DNA of 64,000 bases from Microbacterium sp. BK668 (GTDB taxonomy: Bacteria > Actinomycetota > Actinomycetes > Actinomycetales > Microbacteriaceae): NCBI RefSeq assembly GCF_004362195.1, contig NZ_SNWG01000001.1, positions 1 to 64,000 of the forward strand. The letters run 5' to 3'. How positions within the stretch are numbered: position 1 is the first letter of the stretch; every line of letters begins with the position of its first letter. The position numbers and the translations under genes were made by a program. The notes beneath the pieces were generated by a model that was not told the DNA's origin, did not search any database, and was given only the letters and a program-made list of their open reading frames with translations. Below are positions 29,054-38,374 of the stretch, in pieces.

Positions 29054-29893
29054 ATGACGATCAACCTCCGCGGCGTCGAAGTCGTTCACTGGAACCCCCG
29101 TCGCCACCTCGGCGGCAGCCGACTCGCTCGCAGGCTGCCGCGAGTTGTGCGCGTGAACAACTTCGGCGATCTCATCGGGCCGCTCGTCGTCCGCGAGCTC
29201 GCCAAGTCCGTGCACGGACGCGGCGACGGCCGGCGGCTGCTGTCGGTCGGATCCACATTGCACTTCGCCAGAGACGGCGACACGGTGTGGGGCACCGGGC
29301 GGAACGGCAAGACGCCCGACGACGCCTACCGATTCTCGACGCTCGACGTGCGCGCCACTCGCGGTCCTCTGACCCGGGCCTGGCTGATCGAACGCGGCAT
29401 CACGGCGCCGGCCGTCTACGGCGACCCCGCGCTCCTCCTCCCGACCCTGTTCCCTCGCTTCGCGGAGAGCCTCTCGCTGCGCAGCCGCTCGGTAACCATC
29501 GTGCCCAACCTGCACGATGCTCCGCACTGGCGCGATTCCCCTGGTTTCCTGGATCCGACGACGCGACTGTGGGCCTGCGTCCGGGCGATTGCCGAAAGCT
29601 CGCACGTCGTCGCCTCCTCACTGCACGGCATCATCATCGCCGAGACGTTCGGTGTGCCGGCGTCGCTTCTGCTGCCGGGCGTGGAAGACCTGTTCAAGTA
29701 CCGGGACTACTTCGAGGGAACGGGCCGAGAGCTTCCGCACGCGTCCAGGACGCTCGCCGAAGCGCTCGACAACCCTGCGCCGCCGCTTCGCGGCTGGAAG
29801 GCGGAACCTCTCCTCGACGCCTTTCCTCGAGACCTGTGGTCCGGCAGTTCCCCTCACGTCGAAGCGGCGCGAACCGCTCCCCGCGCAGTCTGA
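29054..29893 (+). CDS. polysaccharide pyruvyl transferase family protein (short form)
   Basis: 279 aa from ATG 29054, preferred because of the leaderless -10 just upstream (ATGs at 29042 and 29045 are inside that element). It has the family marks NNFGDLIGPLVVREL near the N-terminus, WGTGRNGKTP, a GDPALLLP loop and HVVASSLHGIIIAETFGVPAS in the C-terminal half. Family members transfer pyruvate from PEP to a sugar as a ketal, although some are plain glycosyltransferase-like. First gene of the plus-strand polysaccharide run. Confidence 0.82.
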   Translation: MTINLRGVEVVHWNPRRHLGGSRLARRLPRVVRVNNFGDLIGPLVVRELAKSVHGRGDGRRLLSVGSTLHFARDGDTVWGTGRNGKTPDDAYRFSTLDVRATRGPLTRAWLIERGITAPAVYGDPALLLPTLFPRFAESLSLRSRSVTIVPNLHDAPHWRDSPGFLDPTTRLWACVRAIAESSHVVASSLHGIIIAETFGVPASLLLPGVEDLFKYRDYFEGTGRELPHASRTLAEALDNPAPPLRGWKAEPLLDAFPRDLWSGSSPHVEAARTAPRAV

Positions 29894-30029
29894 GGCCGTG
29901 ATTTCGGCCGCGTAAACACTCGGTGCCGTCCTCGTGAAATGGCCGGCCGGCGGCAAGCAGTCACCGTAGAGTGACTCCCAGACAGGGTCGTCGTCGCTGA
30001 AAGTCCCGATCACGGAGAGCCCCACCACG

Positions 30030-31076
30030 ATGACCACTGCGGAACGCGCGACCGAGGAATCCGAAGCCTCGACATCCTTGCCGACGATCGTCGTGCAGCA
30101 GACGCTCGCACCCCCGGACGGCACGACCAAGTTCGTCGACCAGATGATCGGCATGGAGAATCCGCGCATCGTGCACCGGTTCGACTCATGGAAGAGTGCG
30201 ATCTTCGGACGCTACGACGTCTTCCATGCTCACTGGCCCGAGCTGACCATCCGCGGAAGTTCTCGCGTGCGCCGCTTCGTGCGACGCCGGTACCTCGACG
30301 CCTTCCTCCTGCGGGCGAAGCTGATGCGAACGCCGATCGTGAGGCACCTCCACAACGTCGAGCCGCACGAACCGGGAGATGCCGCCGAGACGCGTTCCCT
30401 CCGGCGGTTCGACCGCGCAACCGACCTCTACATCAGGCTCAATCCGACCACCACGCCGCCGACCGACCGGCCCGTCGTCACGGCGCTGCACGGCCACTAC
30501 CGGTCCGCTTATGCGAAGTATGCGCTCCCCGATCCCCGTCGCGGTCGGCTGCTCTATTTCGGCATCATCCGTCCGTACAAGAATGTCGACGGCCTCGCCA
30601 GGATCTTCTCCCAGCTGGACGCCGACGATCTCTCCTTGCGCATCGTCGGCTCCCCGAGCGTGGGTCAGAGAGAGATCATCGAGACTCATTGCGACCGCGA
30701 CCCGCGGATCACGGCGACGCTTCGCTATGTGACGGACGAGGAGCTCGTCACGGAGGTCGGCCTTGCAGAGCTGGTCATCCTCCCGTACCACGAGATGCAC
30801 AACTCCGGCGCGATCCTCGTAGCGATGTCACTGGGACGCCCGGTGCTGGCACCGCGCACCGCCAGCAATTCGGCGCTGTCGGCCGAGGTAGGCGAGGGCT
30901 GGATCATCGAGTACGACGGCGACCTGACGCCGGAGACCATCCGCGGTGCGCTGGACGAGGTGCGGCGGGGCGAGCGCTCCGCGGAACCCGACCTGTCCGA
31001 ACGCGACTGGGATCACGTCGGCCGGATCATCGAAGGCGCGTACCGCCAGGCGATCGAGCGAGTGAAGCGCAGATGA
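30030..31076 (+). CDS. glycosyltransferase
   Basis: 348 aa, GT-B type. The N-terminal domain has DVFHAHWPELTIRG and RHLHNVEPHE; the C-terminal domain has LLYFGIIRPYKNVDGLARIFSQL and ELVILPYHEMHNSGAILVAMSLGRPVLA, the donor-binding E-x7-E-like region. It resembles GT4-like transferases of capsule clusters; sugar and linkage unknown. Its stop overlaps the flippase start (ATGA). Confidence 0.85.
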   Translation: MTTAERATEESEASTSLPTIVVQQTLAPPDGTTKFVDQMIGMENPRIVHRFDSWKSAIFGRYDVFHAHWPELTIRGSSRVRRFVRRRYLDAFLLRAKLMRTPIVRHLHNVEPHEPGDAAETRSLRRFDRATDLYIRLNPTTTPPTDRPVVTALHGHYRSAYAKYALPDPRRGRLLYFGIIRPYKNVDGLARIFSQLDADDLSLRIVGSPSVGQREIIETHCDRDPRITATLRYVTDEELVTEVGLAELVILPYHEMHNSGAILVAMSLGRPVLAPRTASNSALSAEVGEGWIIEYDGDLTPETIRGALDEVRRGERSAEPDLSERDWDHVGRIIEGAYRQAIERVKRR

Positions 31077-32623
31077 CGGCGACCGCCGAGCGTTCTCTGG
31101 GTGCATCGGCATCCCGAGGCGCGAGTGTGACGATTCTTGGGCAGATCGTACGGATCGCGGTCCAGCTGGGCGGGATCATGATCCTCGCCCGGCTGCTGAC
31201 ACCGACGGACTACGGTCTCTTGGCGATGGTGACGGCGATCATCGGCGTGGGAGAGCTCGTCCGCGACTTCGGACTCGGCTCTGCAGCCATCCAGGCGCGT
31301 ACCCTCAGTCGGGGTCAGAAGAACAATCTGTTCTGGATCAACGCGGGCATCGGCGCCGTCCTGATGCTGGTGACCATCGCCGCATCGTGGCCGATCGCGG
31401 ACTTCTACGACGATCCGCGCCTGCAGCCGATCACCGCCGCCCTGTCGGTCACCTTTCTCCTCAACGGACTGTCCACGCAGTTCCGGGCACACATGTCGCG
31501 CTCGCTTCGATTCGGACGACTGGTGATCGTCGAGACGGGAGCGCAGGTGATCGCGCTCGCCGTGGGAGTCACCATGGCCTTCGCCGGGGCGGCGTACTGG
31601 TCGCTGGTGGGTCAGTCAGTCGCTCAGACGATTGCTGCGCTCGCCCTCCTGCTGTTCCTCACCGGCTGGCTTCCTGGCGGCGTGTCGCGCCGAGAGCCGA
31701 TGCGCGGCCTCTTGAGCTACGGCTCGAACATGTTCGGCACCCAGCTGCTGGCCTACGCGAGCCGGAACGTGGACTCCATCGTCATCGGCGCCCGCTTCGG
31801 CGCCGGTCCCCTCGGCATCTACAACCGAGCATTCCAGCTCATGATGCTGCCCCTTCTGCAGCTGAACGCGCCGTCGACCCGCGTGGCGCTGCCGGTTCTG
31901 TCCAGGCTCCAGGATGACCGCGCGCGCTATGCGCAGTTCATCACGTTCGGTCAGTCCGCCCTCCTCACGGTCCTCGGAGCCGCGCTCGCGCTGCTCGGCG
32001 CACAGGCGGAGTCGGTGGTCCGCATCATGCTCGGTCCGCAGTGGCTCGAGGCGGTGCCCGTCTTCCGGATCCTGCTCGTCGCCGGCTTCTTCCAGGCGGC
32101 CGGATATGCCGTCTACTGGGTCTTTCTGTCCAAAGGACTCATGCGGCAGAACATGTACTACTCGCTCGCTACCCGACCCCTCATGATCGCGATGATCCTC
32201 TTCGGCTCGATCTGGGGGATGTATGGCGTCGCGATCGCCTACTCTGCCTCCGTCGTGGTCATGTGGCCCGTCTCGCTCCTATGGATCCGCCGAATCTCGG
32301 ATGCGCCGGTCGGCGCGATGTTCTGGAACGGCGCACGCGCGATGGCCGTCTACGGCGCGGGGTGCATCGCGTCGGCGCTGGCGACGTTTGCCATTCCGGC
32401 CGATCTGCCTTTCGTCCGCGTCATCGTGGGTGGTTCGGCCCTGCTCGTGTGGATTGCGCTCATGGCGCTGGTGTGGCCCCGTTACAGGCGGGACATCCTC
32501 GACTTCCTGTCAGCCCGCCGCTACTTCCGTCGGAGCAGAGCCGGGAAGTCCTCACCGGATTCGGCGGTCACGCCGGATCCTGGCAACGACACCGTGAACG
32601 ACGAAGGGATCGCCCCGCGATGA
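31073..32623 (+). CDS. polysaccharide flippase, Wzx/MATE-like
   Basis: 516 aa, 12-14 predicted helices. The N-terminal signature SRGASVTILGQIVRIAVQLG, then LARLLTPTDYGLLAMVTAI, is typical of lipopolysaccharide-type flippases. A polar tail of about 35 residues follows the last helix. It should move the lipid-linked repeat unit to the outer face of the membrane. ATGA overlaps join it to the transferases on both sides. Confidence 0.92.
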   Translation: MTATAERSLGASASRGASVTILGQIVRIAVQLGGIMILARLLTPTDYGLLAMVTAIIGVGELVRDFGLGSAAIQARTLSRGQKNNLFWINAGIGAVLMLVTIAASWPIADFYDDPRLQPITAALSVTFLLNGLSTQFRAHMSRSLRFGRLVIVETGAQVIALAVGVTMAFAGAAYWSLVGQSVAQTIAALALLLFLTGWLPGGVSRREPMRGLLSYGSNMFGTQLLAYASRNVDSIVIGARFGAGPLGIYNRAFQLMMLPLLQLNAPSTRVALPVLSRLQDDRARYAQFITFGQSALLTVLGAALALLGAQAESVVRIMLGPQWLEAVPVFRILLVAGFFQAAGYAVYWVFLSKGLMRQNMYYSLATRPLMIAMILFGSIWGMYGVAIAYSASVVVMWPVSLLWIRRISDAPVGAMFWNGARAMAVYGAGCIASALATFAIPADLPFVRVIVGGSALLVWIALMALVWPRYRRDILDFLSARRYFRRSRAGKSSPDSAVTPDPGNDTVNDEGIAPR

Positions 32624-33774
32624 CCGACCTCAAATCGAATCCCTCCGAGGTGGGGGCGAATGTGCAGAGCGCTCTTCCTCTCTCGGTCGTGTTCGTCGTG
32701 CTCTCGATGCACGGCGGTGGAGCGGAATTCGTCGCGCGCACCTGGATGGCGTGGCTTGTGAAGCGCGGCTACCGCGTGAGCGTCGTCACAACCTCATCGA
32801 AGGCGACCGACGAGCACATACCCGATGGCGTCGCCGTGCATCGCCTGGGCGGAGCAAGAGGACACCTCGCCAAGGCCCGCGCCCTTCGCGAGGTGTTCTC
32901 CACGACTGGCGCCGATATCGCCGTCGGCCTTCAGGCGCATGCGAACCTGCTTCTTCTGACGGCGGCGATGCTTGCAGGCTCGGACGCACCGAAGGTGATC
33001 GTCAGTGAGCGCAACCTCGTCTCGCTCGGCCTCGCCGGGTCGGGCCCGCGTCACCGACTCAAGATCTGGATCGCGAAGAAGCTGTACCCGCGCGCCGACC
33101 ATGTCATCGCGATCTCGCACCCGGTCGGCGGCGAGCTGGTGGCCGGCTTCGGCGTGCGCGGCGACCGGATGACGGTGGTGCCCAACCCCGCAACGGCGAA
33201 GATCGCGGGCCGTCCGCCCCTGCCCCGGCAGCCCGGGCTCGACTCCGGGGTACAGATCGTCCTCCCCTGCCGCCTGGTCATCCAGAAACGTCCGACGCTT
33301 GCGATCGAGACCGCGGCAGAGCTCAACCGCCGGGGCATCGCCGCCGAGGTTGTGTCATTCGGGGGCGGTCCACTCCTCGAGGAGATGAACCGGGCAGCGG
33401 AAGCGGCCGGCGTGACCTTCACTGATCGCGGTTGGGTGGAGGACTGGTTCGCTCACTTCGCGACGAACGCCGTCGTCCTCCTTCCGTCCAGTCGTGAGGG
33501 CTTCGGCAATGTGCTCGTCGAAGCAGCGGCGATGGGCGTTCCGTCGGTCGCGGCATCCGGCGCTCTCGGCGTGGCTGACGCCATCGTCCCAGGGGTCACC
33601 GGCGAACTCGCCCTCACGGACGCCGCCGCCGACTTCGCCGATGCGGTCGAACGAGCGAGCCTGCTTCCCGTGACCGGCATCGACGCGTGGCTGACGCGCT
33701 TCTCCGTCGAGTCCAGCGGCCGGGATCTCGAGCGAGTACTGCACCTCGTCTCGGGACGGGGCGGATCATCATGA
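32620..33774 (+). CDS. glycosyltransferase family 4
   Basis: 384 aa. The acceptor domain starts VVFVVLSMHGGGAEFVARTW (Gly-rich loop near residue 30). The donor domain has PCRLVIQKRPTLAIETAAEL and FHFAT-like AHFATNAVVLLPSSREGFGNVLVEAAAMGVPSV with the two conserved Glu residues of retaining GT4 enzymes. Start ATG overlaps the flippase stop and the stop overlaps the next transferase. Confidence 0.92.
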   Translation: MTDLKSNPSEVGANVQSALPLSVVFVVLSMHGGGAEFVARTWMAWLVKRGYRVSVVTTSSKATDEHIPDGVAVHRLGGARGHLAKARALREVFSTTGADIAVGLQAHANLLLLTAAMLAGSDAPKVIVSERNLVSLGLAGSGPRHRLKIWIAKKLYPRADHVIAISHPVGGELVAGFGVRGDRMTVVPNPATAKIAGRPPLPRQPGLDSGVQIVLPCRLVIQKRPTLAIETAAELNRRGIAAEVVSFGGGPLLEEMNRAAEAAGVTFTDRGWVEDWFAHFATNAVVLLPSSREGFGNVLVEAAAMGVPSVAASGALGVADAIVPGVTGELALTDAAADFADAVERASLLPVTGIDAWLTRFSVESSGRDLERVLHLVSGRGGSS

Positions 33775-34757
33775 CCGACCTGGAGCGGATCACCGTCGTC
33801 CTTCCCTGCTACAACGCAGCGGAGTTCGCCGAGAGCGCGATCGACCGCCTGCTTGGTCAGGAGGGCGTGGACCTGGAGATCGTCGCGGTCGACGATGCCT
33901 CGACGGACGGCACGGCGCGCCTTCTCACTGAGCTGGCCGCCCGACACGAGTGCGTTCGCGCCATCCTGCTCGAGCGAAACGGCGGTGTCGCCGCAGCGCG
34001 CGAGGCGGGCGTGACCGCCGCGACCGGCACCTACGTCTGGTTCGTCGATGCGGACGACGACTGGCCACCCGACGCCCTGCGCTCGATGGTCGGTGTGGCG
34101 GCGGCCACGAATGCGGACATCGTGTGCGCCGGAGCCACTGTGACGGCCGAAGGTCACGCAGACAAGCCGGTGGGCGAGGTGCCCGATCAGCCGCTGCTCA
34201 CGGGGGCCGAGGCTCTGCGCAGTCTGCTCGTCGGTGACATCACGGGGCATCTGTGGAACAAGCTGTTCCGTCGTGATCTGCTCGAGAAGATCACGTTCAC
34301 CCGCATCCGGCAGCATTCCGACCAGGCTATGGTCGCTCAGGCGCTCGTGGAAGCCCGACGTGTCGCGACGCTGCAGCGGTCGGTGTACACATACCGCCTG
34401 CGCGTCGGTTCGATCATCCGGTCGGGGGCGAAGCGGGCCGACTCGCTGCGCGAGCTCGGCGAGGTCATCGAATCGTGCGTGTCTCGGGTCGACAAGCGTG
34501 CACTGCGCGGCGTCGACTACCTCTACTATCGTGCGCGCTACAGTGTGCTCTCCCGGCTGAAAGACGCGACCTCAGGCGCCTATGACCCGCCGGAGCGCTC
34601 AGCGCTCCTGAAGGAGATCCGCGGCGAGATGTCGATGAGACAACTTGCCGCGCTCGCGCGGCGACGCGACAGTCGCCGTCTCGCCATCTACACGATCGGT
34701 TGGATCAGCCCCCGCGGATACGGAGCGGTGCTCGATCGTGCGGGCGGGCGACTGTAG
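33771..34757 (+). CDS. glycosyltransferase family 2
   Basis: 328 aa, GT-A fold. ITVVLPCYNAAEFAESAID at the N-terminus, VDDASTDGT near residue 41 and the metal-binding DADDDW near residue 97 (WFVDADDDWPPDALR). An inverting enzyme that adds one sugar on the cytoplasmic face. The chain of ATGA overlaps from 30030 ends here; a 130-bp gap follows. Confidence 0.93.
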   Translation: MTDLERITVVLPCYNAAEFAESAIDRLLGQEGVDLEIVAVDDASTDGTARLLTELAARHECVRAILLERNGGVAAAREAGVTAATGTYVWFVDADDDWPPDALRSMVGVAAATNADIVCAGATVTAEGHADKPVGEVPDQPLLTGAEALRSLLVGDITGHLWNKLFRRDLLEKITFTRIRQHSDQAMVAQALVEARRVATLQRSVYTYRLRVGSIIRSGAKRADSLRELGEVIESCVSRVDKRALRGVDYLYYRARYSVLSRLKDATSGAYDPPERSALLKEIRGEMSMRQLAALARRRDSRRLAIYTIGWISPRGYGAVLDRAGGRL

Positions 34758-34887
34758 CCATGCATAGGGATCCGACCGCGACCGGACATTCACGCGCTGG
34801 TCTCGCGCGCGACACAGGTTCGAAATCGACCCTGCCTAGTCTGACAGTTCACACACGACGTATTCCCTCGGGGGAAGGAGGTACGCG

Positions 34888-35964
34888 GTGACGGAGCCAA
34901 GAGAGCGACTTTCGCTCATCGATCGCAACACCCGTCCGAAGGCGTGGATGGACGTGGCCAAAGGCACGGCGATGTTCATGGTGGTCCTCTTCCACACGTC
35001 GCTCTATTTCGGCCACGCTGACATCACGGGCTACCCGGGACGAATGAAGCAGTTCCTCGAGGCGTACCCGATGCCGGCCTTCTTCCTCATCGCCGGACTC
35101 TTCGCGTATCGCGTCACGTCCTGGACCTTCCCCCAGCTGTGGAAGCGCCGGCTCCTTCCACTGCTGTGGCTCTACGTCGTGTGGTCCCTCGTCAGGTTCG
35201 CCTTCTACGTGATCGTCCCGGGGACGAACGGCGACCTGGGCGCACTTCCGGCGACGGACTGGCGCAGCCTGGCGCTGCTGCTGGTGTGGCCGAGCAACAG
35301 CTATTGGTTCCTCTACGCGATGTTCTGGTTCACGCTCGGCGTGTGGGCGCTGCGCCAGGTGCCGACCTGGCTCAAGGTCTCGGGCGCGGCGATCCTCTCC
35401 GCGGTCATCACGTCCGGGGTCACGACCTTCAACAACCTGGGGTGGAACCGCACCGCCGCGCTGTTCCTGTTCTTCCTGATCGGTGCCGTCTTCCACCAGC
35501 GGATCGCCGCTGCGATCAGCAAGGCCGGCCCATGGGTCCTCGTCGGGCTGGTGGCCGTGTACCTCGGCGCGTCTGCCGCCGTCGTCGCCGTTCCCGGCGC
35601 GCGCGACATCCCCTTCGCCATCACGATCGTGCAGCTGCTGGCCGTGGCCGGCGGGTTCGTGGCGTGCAAGTACATCGCCCGTGTCCGTCCGCTGGCCGCC
35701 GTCTTCGGGACGATCGGAGAGTGGAGCCTGCAGATCTACCTGCTTCACATCTTCATCATCGTGAGTATGGCGGCCCTGCTCGAACTGCTCCTGCCGCCGG
35801 TCGGGGGAGCCGTGGGCGCCCTGATCGTGACGGCTGCCGCGATCCTGACCACGTACATCGCGGTTCTCCTGTCCAAACTGACGACGAAGGTGCGGTGGCT
35901 CTACATTCCGCCGTGGACAGTCCGCCGAACGCCCAAGAAGCCGGCCAGAAGCGCCACCGCATGA
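34888..35964 (+). CDS. acyltransferase-3 membrane protein
   Basis: 358 aa, about ten helices, GTG start with AAGGAGG 7 nt upstream. It has AWMDVAKGTAMFMVVLFHTS with the conserved His, the PMPAFFLIAGLFAYR segment and SNSYWFLYAMFW. It should move an acyl group (usually acetyl) across the membrane onto the polysaccharide repeat unit. ATGA coupling to the lipoprotein esterase that follows is notable. Confidence 0.9.
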   Translation: MTEPRERLSLIDRNTRPKAWMDVAKGTAMFMVVLFHTSLYFGHADITGYPGRMKQFLEAYPMPAFFLIAGLFAYRVTSWTFPQLWKRRLLPLLWLYVVWSLVRFAFYVIVPGTNGDLGALPATDWRSLALLLVWPSNSYWFLYAMFWFTLGVWALRQVPTWLKVSGAAILSAVITSGVTTFNNLGWNRTAALFLFFLIGAVFHQRIAAAISKAGPWVLVGLVAVYLGASAAVVAVPGARDIPFAITIVQLLAVAGGFVACKYIARVRPLAAVFGTIGEWSLQIYLLHIFIIVSMAALLELLLPPVGGAVGALIVTAAAILTTYIAVLLSKLTTKVRWLYIPPWTVRRTPKKPARSATA

Positions 35965-36842
35965 GCTCTCGCACCATCTTCGCCACGGTGGGCGCTGCCC
36001 TCATCGCGGTCGTCTTGACCTCGTGCACGACGCCTGCCGTGCCGACAAGCACGGGAAGCGGAACGCCGACGACCGCCGCCGCCGACGGTCGGGAGTCCGT
36101 CGTCTATCGCACAGTCGACGGCGACACCCTCTCCGCCGACATCTGTCTCCCCGATGCGGAAGGGCAGAATCGGCCCGCCATGATCCTCGTCCACGGCGGC
36201 GGATTCACCGAGGGGTCGCGCTCGAGCATGGGCGCACTCTGCGATCAGTTCGCGAGTCGAGGGATCGTCGGTGTCGCGATCGATTACCGCCTGCTGCCCG
36301 ATCATCCGTACCCCGCACCCGTCGAGGACGCGAATGCCGCGGTCGCATGGCTCCGTCAACCAGACATCGCCGCCCAGTACGGCGTGGATGCGGAACGCGT
36401 CGGGATGCTGGGCAGCTCCGCGGGCGCCATCATCACCGCGAGCGTGGCGACGGAACCTGATTCGGGGCTCGCCGCCGCTGCCGCTCTCTCGCCGGTCGGA
36501 GACATGACCGTCTCCGGGCTCGAACTCGGCACCCCGACAGCCGCGGCCGCGGCGACGATCCTCGCCTATCTGGGATGCCCCTCGATCGAGGACTGCCCGC
36601 AATCAGAGGCGGCGTCGCCCACCAAAGCCGTCGATGCGAACGATGTACCGCTCTTCCTCGCCGTGGGGTCTCGCGAGCTCGTCCCCCGTGAGCAGGTCGA
36701 AGCACTTCACTCCGAGCTCGCGGCCGCCGGCGTCCCGACCGAGGTCATGGTGGTGTCCGGCGACCGCCACGGCCTGGCTCTGCTGAATGACGACGTGCGC
36801 CGCAGCCTGTTCGAGTTTCTCTCGGAGCACCTCGAGTCATGA
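35961..36842 (+). CDS. alpha/beta hydrolase lipoprotein, HGGG esterase type
   Basis: 293 aa. Signal peptide with lipobox LTSC (Cys near residue 22), then a Thr/Ser linker. The catalytic domain has the oxyanion motif LVHGGGFTEGSRSS, the nucleophile elbow GSSAGA, and Asp/His from VPLFLAVGSRE..SGDRHGL. It is therefore an exported, lipid-anchored carboxylesterase of the hormone-sensitive-lipase type. Tight coupling to an acyltransferase upstream and the Wzy polymerase downstream suggests removal of O-acyl groups from the polysaccharide. That role is inferred. Confidence 0.88.
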   Translation: MSSRTIFATVGAALIAVVLTSCTTPAVPTSTGSGTPTTAAADGRESVVYRTVDGDTLSADICLPDAEGQNRPAMILVHGGGFTEGSRSSMGALCDQFASRGIVGVAIDYRLLPDHPYPAPVEDANAAVAWLRQPDIAAQYGVDAERVGMLGSSAGAIITASVATEPDSGLAAAAALSPVGDMTVSGLELGTPTAAAAATILAYLGCPSIEDCPQSEAASPTKAVDANDVPLFLAVGSRELVPREQVEALHSELAAAGVPTEVMVVSGDRHGLALLNDDVRRSLFEFLSEHLES

Positions 36843-38374
36843 GCGACAGATCCGTCATCCTGTCGTCGAGCTTCGTCGCAGCGGAGAGGAGCCCTCGGGC
36901 AGAGCGGCTGCGCCGGAGCGCGCGCTCGACCGTCGCCTACGGAGCCCTGCTCGCGGTCGTCTTCCTCGGCGCCGTCATCGGCGTGCGGACGCCACTCCTG
37001 CTCTTCGGGTCCGTCGCAGTGATCGCCTTCGTGCTGCTGGCGTGGGCGCGGCCCAAGCTCGCCCTCGCGCTGACGGTCATCGTCACCATGATCTCGCCGC
37101 AGCTGCAGGCTGCCATGGGCAGCGTCGGCGGTATCGCCGACGAGGCGATGATCTTCGGCGCCGCCACCGTCATCGTCGCACGCAGGGCGCTGGTCGAGCG
37201 TTCGGTCGTGTGGCTGCCGGGGCTGGGCTGGTTCGGCCTCTTCGTCTTCGCGGGCACGCTCGGAGCGATCGTCTACGGGACCCCGCTGGAGATCTCCCTG
37301 CAGGGAGCGACGCTGCTCGTCAAGTGTGTCGTCATCGCGATCGCGGTGTCGCAGGTTCACTGGAGCCCGTCAGATCTGCACGGTCTTGCGCGGGCCGGCT
37401 TCGTTCTCGCGCTCATCCTGATCGTCACCGGCCTCGTCAACCTCGCGATCCCGGGCCCATGGGCGGGGCTGCTCGCCGGATCGGCGGTGCAGTACGTCGG
37501 CGGCGTCCCCTCGATCATCGGCCCGTTCCAGCAGCCGGCGGCGTACGGCCGTATGGCGACCATCCTCGCGTCGTCGATCCTGGCCTATCAGCTCTTCGTC
37601 AAGTCGAGCTGGGTCGGGTACCTCACCGCGTTGCTTCTCGGGGGCCTGTCTCTCCTGACGTTCCGCGTCAAGGCTCTCGTCGGCCTCCTCTTGGTGTCCA
37701 CGGGCCTCGTGCTCCGCGCAGGCAACGCTCTGATCCTCGCGGTCCTCGCCGCGTGCCTGCCTGCGGTGCTCGCCTTGGTCGGTCCGGGGATCTTCACCGC
37801 CGTCTTCGGTGACGTGGAGCTCTACTACGGCGAGGGTCAGACGTCGGCGCGATCCCGACTCACCGCCGGCGGAACACAGCTGGCCATGTCGCACTTTCCG
37901 CTGGGGGTCGGCTTCGGGCGCTATGCCAGCGCGACGGCAGCGGACTACTACAGCCCCGAGTACACGAGGCTCGGTTTCGATCGGATCTACGGCCTCGGGT
38001 CCAAGCCCGGGTTCGGCAAATATCTCAACGACACGCAGTGGCCGGCGCTTCTCGGCGAGACCGGGTGGCTGGGAACGATCGCGTTCATCATCGGAGCGAT
38101 CCTCACTCTCCGCATCCTGCTCCAGCGCACGGCGCCCGATGAGCCGCCCATCGTCCGCTGGATCCGGCTGAGCGGAGTGTGCTGGTTCGTGCTCATCATG
38201 CTCGACTCCGTCGCCGCTCCGGCATTCACCTCGCCGCCGTCGTACCTGTTCTTGTTCGCCGGGGCCGCCATCGTGGCATCTCTGCGCTTCGACCTGCGCG
38301 AGGGCATCCTGCGGTTCGGGGAGTCCCGTCTTGATCACACGCAATCCACGCAGCAAAGGAACAAAGCATCATGA
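36839..38374 (+). CDS. O-antigen ligase/Wzy-like polymerase
   Basis: 511 aa, 10-12 predicted helices. A large periplasmic loop sits around residues 325-400 (LYYGEGQTSARSRLTAGGTQLAMSHFPLGVGFGRYAS), containing the Arg-rich and HFPLGVGFG signature of the O-antigen ligase/polymerase domain. It should polymerise repeat units outside the membrane. ATGA overlaps on both sides. Confidence 0.87.
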   Translation: MSDRSVILSSSFVAAERSPRAERLRRSARSTVAYGALLAVVFLGAVIGVRTPLLLFGSVAVIAFVLLAWARPKLALALTVIVTMISPQLQAAMGSVGGIADEAMIFGAATVIVARRALVERSVVWLPGLGWFGLFVFAGTLGAIVYGTPLEISLQGATLLVKCVVIAIAVSQVHWSPSDLHGLARAGFVLALILIVTGLVNLAIPGPWAGLLAGSAVQYVGGVPSIIGPFQQPAAYGRMATILASSILAYQLFVKSSWVGYLTALLLGGLSLLTFRVKALVGLLLVSTGLVLRAGNALILAVLAACLPAVLALVGPGIFTAVFGDVELYYGEGQTSARSRLTAGGTQLAMSHFPLGVGFGRYASATAADYYSPEYTRLGFDRIYGLGSKPGFGKYLNDTQWPALLGETGWLGTIAFIIGAILTLRILLQRTAPDEPPIVRWIRLSGVCWFVLIMLDSVAAPAFTSPPSYLFLFAGAAIVASLRFDLREGILRFGESRLDHTQSTQQRNKAS

